Source of the DNA: Himantopus leucocephalus
Lineage: Eukaryota > Chordata > Aves > Charadriiformes > Recurvirostridae
Length of the DNA: 64,000 bases
Direction of reading: 5' to 3'
Assembly (NCBI GenBank): GCA_003993805.1
Contig: RSEF01000012.1
Location: forward strand, 4,595,411 to 4,659,410
A model generated the notes under the pieces. It was not told the origin of the DNA and made no database searches. It saw nothing but the letters and a program-made list of their open reading frames with translations. Positions 54,032 to 64,000 of this stretch are shown one piece after another (position 1 is the stretch's first letter; every line of letters begins with the position of its first letter). The translations under genes and the position numbers were made by a program.

Positions 54032-54434
54032 TGTTGTGGTTTAACTCTGGTAGGCAGCTAAGCACTGCACTCCCACTCTCCCCCAGGGGGATGGGGTAGA
54101 GAATCGGAAGAGCAAAAGTGAGAAAGCTCACAGGTTGTGATAAAGACAGTGTAACAGGTAAAACAAAGCTGCACGTGCAAGCAATGCAAAATAAGGAATT
54201 AATTCACTATTTCTCATCATTAGGTAGATGTTTAGCCATTTCCAGGAAACCAGGGCTTCACTGTGTGTAACCGTTACTTGGGAAGACAAATGCCGTAAAT
54301 CATCATCTTGCCCCCAGTTTTTATTGCTGAGAATGATGTCATATGGTATAGAATATCCCTTTAGGCAGTTAGGGCCAGCTGTCCCAGCTGTGTCCCCTCC
54401 CAACTGCTTCTGCACCTCCAGCCTACTCACTGGC
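54032..54434 (-). mobile_element. Avian endogenous retrovirus LTR, 5'-truncated, reverse orientation
   Basis: About 400 bases match an LTR type that I recall from many non-galliform bird genomes: it starts TGTTGTGGTTTAAC, then GGCAGCTAAGCAC, a CCCCCAGGGGGATGGGG block, GAGAATCGGAAGAGCAAAAG, AAGGAATTAATTCAC, TACTTGGGAAGACAAA, GATGTCATATGG, GGAATATCCC-like and CAGCCTACTCACTGG segments in order. The LTR's own 3' end is at the left, so its transcription sense is minus, opposite to SLC6A11. The LTR's 5' part is absent beyond about 54434. No gag, pol or env sequence flanks it, so it is a solo or truncated LTR. The CRE-like GATGTCA inside belongs to the old viral promoter region. Confidence 0.8.
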
Positions 54435-57400
54435 ATTCCATCAAGAAATGTTTCTGTTCCTTGACAGGCACATTTTAAAAAAATACATTGCAAGGTATTT
54501 ATATTTCTGTGTTTGTTTATTTTAACTATTGATGACTACCTTCATTTATAAACTGGAAAATGTTTTTTTAATTGCAGTTCTTTAGCCTCAATCTAAAGCC
54601 CAAAAGCCAAGTTGTGTGAAATTCATGGGTTAACACAAAGCATGGCTGGATGGGCTGTTCACGCAAAAGAAGCGCAATGCGATCACTACCTAGGAAGCAG
54701 GATCTCCTCTAACCCCTATCAGGTTCACTTTTTCCCACCTGAGGTGTAGAGTTGTTAAATTCTTTGAACTTGGTAAATCTTAACAGTCTCCCCACATTAA
54801 CCTGGAGCATACAGTGCATAAAACAACTCCTTCTACAGCAAGAAAGAATGTCTGGGATAAGGTAAAGGACTTCAGATGCCTGCAAAGGGCATCTATAATC
54901 TGAATGCAATTCTGCCTTTATTTTAATATTCACTGAGTACCTTTAATAATACAAATTCTGAAGTCTTAATATAGTTGAAAATATGCCCAGAGGATCCGAG
55001 CACCAACTTTCCTCAGAGTTCATTCCTTTTCCAAGTAGTAGCACCTCTCAGTAAGTATGAGTTTGGCATACTGGGGATATGCATAGCTAAATGAAGACTG
55101 CAAGTTCAGTTTTGGATCTGGAAGAATGATTGACTAGTAACTGCTAGTGGTAAGGCAGTTGTGGTGTTATGTATCTAATATTCTGAAATCTCTGGCTGGC
55201 ATTTCTTTTATTTGGTCTCACTTGTAAGTCACACTAAAATATCATTCCATGGGTATCTTCTCTTTTAGTGCTGTCATTTATATGGATAGGTATTTTCTGC
55301 TCTTCACAAAAACTAGTGCATTTTACTCTTTATCTATGTCTTGTTGGAAACCTTTGGGTTGGATACATTTGCTAAACTACTGGAGGGTGGTTATTTTTTG
55401 TCAATGTGTAGAAATATACTTCCTGTTGTCTTATTCAGCAGTACAGTGCCTCAAGGTTTACAGTCAGAGGCATGAGGATGCTTTTTTCATAAAAATAACT
55501 TCTTGCTTATTGTTTGTTTTCTTGCTGCTCTAAGCTCTAGCAAAAGTAAAAATATGCTTTTGTTAACTGGGTCAGCAGATACGACTTTGACACAACATAC
55601 AAAGGGTCTCTGTTCAATTTGGATAGATGACTGCTAACTCTTGGAAGCTGTGTGAAAGCCTCACTATTGGATGTTCCCTCCAAATGCTGTCTGTCTATAA
55701 AACTCATGTTTAGGAAGCTCAAGACACTATTAGCCACATTAGCAGAGGTTATCTCCATAAAATACAATGGGAATTGTGCTTATGTGTGGGAGGCAACATG
55801 AAGAACCCATGATGCATACCACCTTTTTCACGAGACATTAGATCACCTTTGTCATATGTTAAAATACAAGCAGTCACCAAATAACTGTCAGAAAAGCCTG
55901 TCTGGCAAAAGGCACAGGGAAGGAACCCTGTAAGGGAACTGAAGTTAACCCTTTCAGAGCAAGGTGCCTCAGATGTGATACTTGTTAGCATAATTCTGTA
56001 GCAGAAAACCCATATTGTGGAATATAACACCCGCTCCTGTTTAGAAGATAAGATGGTCTGGAAGATAAAATATGTCTAACAGAAAGAAAACATGGATCTC
56101 AGGCTGACAGCAAGGGACAAGAGAAGGTCCCCAAAGGGCAATATCAATAGATGGAAAAAGTGGTTTTCACAGCTCTCTCGAACTCTAAATTCAGCATCTT
56201 AACCATTGTGAGGCACGGGCAATAAATTTGAGAGATCTCCAATGATAGATGTTAAGCCTTTCTGAATAGAAGACCAAAAATCAGTTGTTGCTTAACTTAA
56301 AGTTGTTATCTGCAATAAATAAATCTTTTTTTTTTTTCCCCATTGCAGAAAACTGATTAGGCACAAATCAGACAGCCTATTGCTGTTTGACTTAAGTCCA
56401 GTCTGTAATAGCATAGCTAAAGGTGTCTGTCTTCTTCACAATTGCTTCATGATCTTAGGCTTTTGATCCAAAATACTGTGTCAGATGACTATCACTAATG
56501 AAATTCTTATTGTATTTCTTCTCTTTTGTGTAGCTATTTACCCATGAAGAGCCTGACTTTATGAAATCTTTACATAAGGCTTGTGCAGATTTTGTTTCTA
56601 TCAAATCTAGACTAAAACTTTTAAATCTGGAGAGGATTGTTGTTCCCTTCTCCACTCAATGATATTGACACAGGGCTCTATATTATTGAAACAACACAGA
56701 AATCAACAGAGTTACTGTGGTTTATAAGGAGAAGAAGTGGAGCCAAGCTCAAGCCTTTTCATTTCCAAAGCTATATAACATGACTTTTGCTCATGTCAAA
56801 CACTTGCATGAACGTTGCATTGATCTCTCTATTGTGAAATTGGCTCTGTTCATAGTAGCTTTAATCCTAGTGAGAATTCTTTTTTGGACAGTTATTTATT
56901 TTATCTTTGTGTGTGTGTTTTGTTTTATTCAGGAAAAATGCAAAAATCTAGAGGTACATATGTGGGCCAAAAGATAACACAGTGTAGCAGAGACTTCCCT
57001 CTTGTCCAACTGTAGTGTTACAGAAAAGGCATCCTAACAAGGATCCAAAGTGCAGGATAAGCAAAACATCCTGATTTCCAAGAAAAGTTATACATCCAAA
57101 GAATAAGAAGCAAAATGTGCAACTGTATCATGCAGTTTTCTTCACATGCCTTTGGAATTGTGTAGAGGTTGGACACTAATGAGAGAAAAAAGCGAAAGAG
57201 CTAATTCTCCACATGTGTTGGTATGTCTTGACATTCTGTGGATTTTTGTCCCGAAAGTATGGAACAGGTAGAAGTCCCAGAACAGAAAAAATGGAAAAAT
57301 AGGCTGAATATGAGTTCTGAAGTAACCAAAGAAGCTTGGATACAGTGGGTATTCCTCAGTGCATCTGGGCCATATGTTGAAGGATCCTGTGGGAATATGG

Positions 57401-58793
57401 CTTTTTTTTTTAGGTTCTTTTTTCAAGTTGCTCTATATGTAAATACCTTATCTTGATTAATTTTAGTTTATAAATCTAAATAAATGTATTTGAGAACATT
57501 TGGTACTTCACAGCACCTTCCTTTTGCTAACGGAAACATCTGGTTTCCACTCCCACCCCTGTCTGCTTTCTACAGAGTTTTAATGGTTTCCTTGGGAGTG
57601 TGGAGATAAATCTAAAGAAGGCAGAACCTGAATTCCTTTGTTAGGTCACATCACTTTAATGTGGGACTCAAGAGGAATGGCCAGGAAACCTACTTCTGGT
57701 GAGTGGGTTGTAGGCAACAATTCTAAATGCTTCTGCAGAACTGATGCTACATTATCATGAATGCAGTAGACAATGCAGAAGTCCGCTTGGATTTAACTAG
57801 ATTATTTGATGTATGATGTGGTGAGCCCTTCTACGGAGTATGTACTAATGTTTTAGTTAGTTAACTGATGTTTTAGTAGCAGATATTGGTTTTACTAGTA
57901 ACAGTCTTCTGATATCAGTAACTATCAGTATCTTGTATTACAGTACAGCCATGTTGCAAGGTTTGCTCTCATCCCAGTCACCGAGTTCAGCTCTGATTGC
58001 ATCGCATGTGCAGGTCTCCCAACAGACTCTCAGAAGCAGGCATGAATTCGTGATGAGGCGCATGAGATACATCTCATTTCAGGCACTAACCTAGTGTAAC
58101 CTGCAAACCAGAGAATTTTTTTCATTGCAATAGAGGACATTCCACCGCATTTAAAAAAAAAAAAAACAGCGTTATCAACCTGTTTTAAAATTTGGGAAGT
58201 CTTATGTTGCAAACACTGTGTTGTGTTTCAGTTAAAGTATTGACAAAGATTAGCAGCTAGCAATTACTTCCGTAAACCCTTCAATTGGTAGGAGACTGAA
58301 TGAGAATCGGTGCAAGAATAGAGCAGTGGATAAAATACTTGTCACTAGGAATTAATCATTTCAAATACCGGACAAACCAGCATTGATCAAACACCTTTTG
58401 CGTCTGCCAGTCATCCTACAGACTGTTCTTTGGAGCAGGCCCCTTCAATTTGGTATCACTGGTCTATTTGAAGGAGACTGGTCTCTCCCATGTATTGAAT
58501 CATCAGTCAAATGTTTACTGTCCCTTAGCTTCCCTCCATTTTTAGAATTACTCTCAGGAATGAAATGAGAATTCAGTTTCAGCTTTGATGTTTGAGTGTA
58601 TCCTGTTGAGCCTGCTCAGCCTGGCTGGAATACAGAAAAACAATGCGTGTTTTGATCCCTGCTGAAAACTAGATGAAGAAGGGGGGAAAAAATAAAACAA
58701 CAAAAACCCCTCCAAGTTGAGTTTGGTTTGTACAAAGCCAGGTTGAGAAAAATGGATCTATTCCATCCTCAGTTAATGAATACCAGCTGCATT

Positions 58794-58843
58794 AGAAACA
58801 AAACAAAAGTAAAACACAAAAAGACCACCCAAAACAAAACCCA
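58794..58843. repeat. A/C-rich low-complexity tract
   Basis: AAACAAAACAAAAGTAAAAC followed by ACAAAAAGACCACCCAAAAC; a shorter one of the same kind lies at about 58686-58711. Confidence 0.8.
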
Positions 58844-59902
58844 GCTCTAGTGATATGTGTGGAGAACACTTTTGGGAAAAAAAAAAAAATCAGAAATCTG
58901 CAGTTCTATCATAGTTTTACCACTGGCAGTTTTTCACTTCACAGTATAAATTAGACTAGCACTATATATGTTGGTATCAATCTGAAAAGAAAGGGCTTTG
59001 TCCTGCACCTGTTAGGTGCAAGTGTTTGTGATATATAGTTGACAGAGAATGTAGGGTGAGGCCCCAACACCCACCCTTGTGGCATGCATAATTTAAAAGC
59101 AAAATTCTAAAAAATTTTAATCACAGTAGGAGCTTCTATGTGTAAACACGCTGAGGGTATGTGTATAAGCAGGGCTATGATCAAGCTCTAGCTTCCAAAG
59201 TCAGCTAAAGTTAATGTAAAATCTATCTGTTGGGGTTTGGGCCAGACTGGCCACTGAAAGGAAGGGTTATCCATGGGCATCTTTCCACTGTCTTCAGTAA
59301 GCACTGGATAACAGTTTTCCTGGCACTGTGAAAAGTTCAGGGAGCTGGAGGGCAAAAGGGAGAGAATTCCCATGGAAGAGCATGCTGTGTCTGGGACAGC
59401 ATCTTCCAGCACGCTTAAATGTAATCCAGGATTAAAAGAGTGTTCTAAGGTGCATCTCCTTTAGTTTCAGAGCAAAACATTGGTGATCGTAGCTGCAACT
59501 GAGAGTTTGGATCTGAAGGAAGACTTGAAGCTAAAACTTGGGTTGGGTCTTGCCATTTGCCAGGGAGAAGCTGCAGAGATGAATAATGGAAGAGGTATTT
59601 AATTTGGGTTGAAACATGGGGTGGAAATAGCTGACCTACCAAAAAAAAAGGGGGGGGGAATTAAATGGGAAAAATGTCTCTATTTCATTCAACCTGGAGC
59701 ATAACAGTTTATATTCATTTTCCTATTCTTGCTATTCCTATTTTACACTTATTTAGTTGAATTTTAAGCAAAACTCCGGCTAGAAATGCCCATGTGGGCC
59801 GTTTCTACATTTTTCCCAGTGTAACTTGAAAGCGCCCACATTGTTTCCATACTTTCCAAATGTTCCCCCCCCACGTTTTTTTTTTTTTTTAATCCCATTC
59901 CC

Positions 59903-59912
59903 NNNNNNNNNN
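59903..59912. other. Assembly gap, 10 N
   Basis: Ten N close to a C run and a 14-base T run, a context that commonly stops short-read assembly. Confidence 0.98.
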
Positions 59913-61735
59913 TTTTGCTCTTGTTACTTCCCAAATCACTACTGTAGGGTAGGGGAAGATGTAAAAGCTGCCTGTTACTCAAAGAGAGCAAACCCTATAA
60001 AATTTAGAATAAGAATGTTACTTGAGAAAGGAAAGAACAGACTTAACTTCTACAAAAGTATAACATGTAGCATGTATTGGTTCTACTTAAGTATAAACTA
60101 TGTAAGATTTGTGACAGTTAAGAATAAGCATGTCTGCTGTGACTTGCAAAGCAATGAGGAAAGAAAAGTGAATTAAAAATTTAGTTTAGAATTCTGTGGA
60201 CTGGATTCAACATTCTCCCCACTTGAGGCCTGAATCAGTGTTAGTGTAAGCATGGAGGCTGGCAGAAAAGTAGTCTGTTCAGTGGCTGATATGCAAAGAT
60301 CTGTTCTTTAACAGGTTTATTTGCTAACAACGCTGTGCCAAGTTTCTTTCCCTTGTTCCTCCAAAACTCAGCACGGTTGTCTGAACTCAGGGATGGTTTT
60401 GGCCCATTTTGCCTGCTGTTTCTATAAGGCTAATACTACTGTGGAAGATGTGTTCATGGTTTGTAGCTCCTTTCTTTACATATCTGTACTTTGGCAAAAC
60501 TAAGATAACAAGGATTCACCTGTTCTCAGAATGATGCTGCCAAGTGCTGCTGTTGGTATGCAAATATTAATATGCTGGGTATGATATGCAAAACCGTTTC
60601 TTGGTTGTCAAAGTTTTCCCAGAGAAATTTTCACAGAGGAAAAGGTAGAAATTTTTTTTTTGGTATATAATGAAGATCTTATTTACACAGTGACCTTTGT
60701 AAACCCATTTGCATGTATATCCTAGCTTGTCGAAATGTGGTGCTAGCTGTTTTAAGGGTATAACATTAGGTAGAAAAAATTTCTAACCATGTTTTTGGGT
60801 GATTTGGTGAAAAAGTAATTACTTAAATATCATACTTAATCACCACTGTATTCTTTAAGAATAGAGTTAATGTGTGTGGTTTAACTGGTCATGTGCTGTC
60901 ACCATGGGAAATTTGCCATTGACCTCAATGTTACTCAATGAGGACTTGGTCTATGACCTGTGTTTTTGTAACTTTCTGGAATGCCCTGCTGGAATTAGAC
61001 TAGAGTTGGACTTGTTTGATGCATCAGATGTAAATACTGAAAACCACTTAGTGTGTGGTAAGTGAAGACAATGGTAAGATATACGAGCTAGTTATGGAAT
61101 AACTTGCTAGATACAGAACGAATCTAGAAGCAGTCATACGGAACGTCTGAGGTCTGACGTCTCCCTGATACTTACTCCAAGTCATAATAGGTGGTGTAGG
61201 CATAAGCTTCTATAACTTTAATTTGTCTTATGGATATTTAGTGGGTTTTCTAGGAAAATTAATTTCTTTGCATGTTTAGAATTAGGTATTTATTGGAATA
61301 TGATCTGTTTGCAAGCTGGGGAATGTGATGACCTTTAATTTTCATGATGTATACCTGTTGTAGAACAGTGTTGGAAAAACGGAGTCAAAGCTAATGCTTC
61401 CAGTTTCAACAAGTTGACATGTTAAACTTGCTATGATTGTGCGTATGAGTGGGCCAAGCTGGATTTGATACTGCAGTTCACCCAGCCTGTAAGGGTAAAT
61501 CATACAGAGAAACCATGTTTTAGGTGTAAGGATTCCATTCCTTGTGAAATCCACATGTATTGCTTGAGATGTAGCCGAGATTCAACTATAGGCAAATTCT
61601 CTGGTTGAGGGAAGAGACTACTCATGAAGAGACCTCTCTTGATGTGCTGGGTCTGAAGAAAGAAACTGCAAGTCAAATCATCTGTATTTAGTTGTCTCAA
61701 CTTTCTAATCAAAGTGACTAAAGCATAACAATTGT

Positions 61736-61788
61736 TGCAGGTTGTGGGTGTGTTGTGGCGTTTGGTTTTTGGTGTGTTGTTTTTTAAG
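61736..61788. repeat. T/G-rich low-complexity tract
   Basis: GGTTGTGGGTGTGTTGTGGC followed by GTTTGGTTTTTGGTGTG and a T run. Confidence 0.8.
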
Positions 61789-63371
61789 ATCGTGAATGGG
61801 ATACCTATTTGCCTTGCAGTTGTAGAAATATTCCTGAAGGGTGTTCAGAAACATTTTGCTCATAGTTAATATTCTGACAGAGGTTTAGTATTAGAGAGGG
61901 AGCTATTAAGGTGCTGTTCATTAATGATCAAATTGATCTTCAGGACTCCTATTGAAGGAAGACATGCTGCTATTGCTCGTGCTCTACAGAACTGATCAAT
62001 GTATGCAATGATGCACAGCACTGTAAAATGCATCTTCCTAGGAAAAACTGCATCCACCAAAACTTTTGTGTTTAGCATACTTTGTGTTGATTTGAAATGG
62101 AGTGAATAGTAGGATGCTTACATCATTTAATGGAAATTTTAAATGAAGTTAATTAGTGTTGTGGGATGATTAGTTTGGGAGCAAGTAGGTTGTGAGGCCT
62201 GGATACAACACATTATGTTCTACTAACCTTTATTGTCATAACTTAATTAGACAACTTCAGATAAATTATTATGTGCAGTACTTTGCTGCACTAGTCTGCC
62301 TGGTTAAATAACTAAAACTTTGTTGGTGTAAGCAAAAATGGCAGAATCAGTTATTTTGTGCTTTCTTCTCGGTATTTATTTCCTTCTTTCCTTGTTTCAG
62401 TCTAAACCAATGTAGTTGTTTGCTTTCCACCTCATCCTTTGACTCATCAGAAAGTCTGAGTACATGGGGAATGAGGAAGAAAATTCTTTATGCCATATAT
62501 GTTAACAGATTCTCTATGCAGTCAAAAGGCTGTATCCTTATTCCTTATTATTTAGGTTCAGTTCTAAATGGAATGCTTAAAATCTGTGTTATTAGCAACT
62601 GACATTATGTCTAATGTATATCTCTCTCTTCTGATTCTTTGCTTTGACATACTTCACAGCCATGTTCTTTAGGTGCTGTACCTAATAACATGATCAAACA
62701 TTAAATAATACAGTACTTCTGCTCTGTGCTAATTGATAAAATATGGGGGTTTTTTTTGTTGTCATATACAGTGCTTCAGCATTGAATTGTACTACTGATT
62801 ACCTATGCTGTAGTTTACTGTTAGCATCTAACAAAAATGTTGATGCTTTGTTATTTTCCTGCAATTTCACATTAATATTTCTAGCTGATAAGGCCAAGCC
62901 CTGCTTTCCTGTTCTTGTAAGTAGTTCTGAAGCTTATATCATCTCTTCATTTTCATGATCCTTATCATCAGGCTTATCCAAATAACATAAAGGACTTCTT
63001 GGATTTAGTTTCCATAACACTTTTTCATCTCTGCTTTTCTCAGGAAAACAAGGAAGACAATATAGTGTAGACTGACTTTGTGATGATCAGAGCAGAACTG
63101 TGTGAATGAGCAAGACTGTGGTCTCTTCTGCATTTAAGAGACACATGAGCAGAATTTAGACTATACTGAGGAACTTTGGTCTGGTCTTTTTTAGTCCATG
63201 ACGTTGGCTTACAGGTTAACTTTTGGTATTTGAGGCCAGGAGTAAACTCTTTCTGCACTTTCAGCATGATGCCCGAGAGATGGCTAATAGGTGATCCTTC
63301 CCTTATTAGGAAAATTAATTTCTCACTGTGCTGTCAAGGAACTGTATCCATTATAACCAATACCCCCTTGA

Positions 63372-64000
<629 letters not shown>

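Noticed and set aside
59188..59642. Two consecutive minus-strand ORFs (59445-59642 and 59188-59412)
   Set aside because: Separated by stops, in different contexts, and without recognised domains; possibly an old repeat but not supportable.

Overview
The window is vertebrate nuclear DNA, almost certainly from a bird and more likely from Neoaves than Galliformes. The evidence is AT-rich intronic or intergenic sequence, a CR1 LINE 3' tail, two pieces of an LTR type I remember as widespread in neoavian genomes, many T/G-rich and A/C-rich low-complexity tracts, and two intact exons of a vertebrate-type GABA transporter gene. The group assignment rests on repeat recognition from memory and should be tested by alignment.

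The only protein-coding sequence I can support lies at the right end. Two consecutive exons (63385-63519 and 63684-63824, plus strand) encode the TM2-TM3 part of GABA transporter 3 (GAT-3, SLC6A11). They have canonical AG/GT borders, matching phase-1 junctions and a 164-bp intron between them. The first coding exon (TM1, with the family's WRFPY-type motif) is not in the readable sequence, so it lies in the 1,000-base gap at 24892-25891 or left of the window. The remaining exons lie to the right. In tetrapods the upstream neighbour is normally ATP2B2 in the opposite orientation, but I see no ATP2B2 coding exon here.

Layout: 1-12594 is non-coding, with a MIR-like SINE, a CpG-rich island-like patch (about 2040-2360), a GGA microsatellite and a small palindrome beside a TATA-like site. 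A 100-N gap follows. 12695-24891 is non-coding, with a CRE-like pair plus pyrimidine-rich GC patch near 16.1-16.4 kb, a second MIR-like fragment, and two suspicious near-perfect tandem duplications, each split by a single N. A 1,000-N gap follows at 24892-25891. 25892-63384 is probably SLC6A11 intron 1, at least in its right part. It holds one CR1 tail, two LTR fragments, a G-quadruplex motif, an RFX X-box-like palindrome, a homeodomain-type palindrome with a candidate short exon beside it, and an unrecognised antisense ORF abutting one LTR piece.

I found no tRNA, rRNA, CRISPR array or operon-like system, and nothing that amounts to a clear new biological system. The most useful observations are the missing exon 1, assembly artefacts that imitate tandem duplications, and a possible LTR-supplied splice donor next to an unrecognised ORF.
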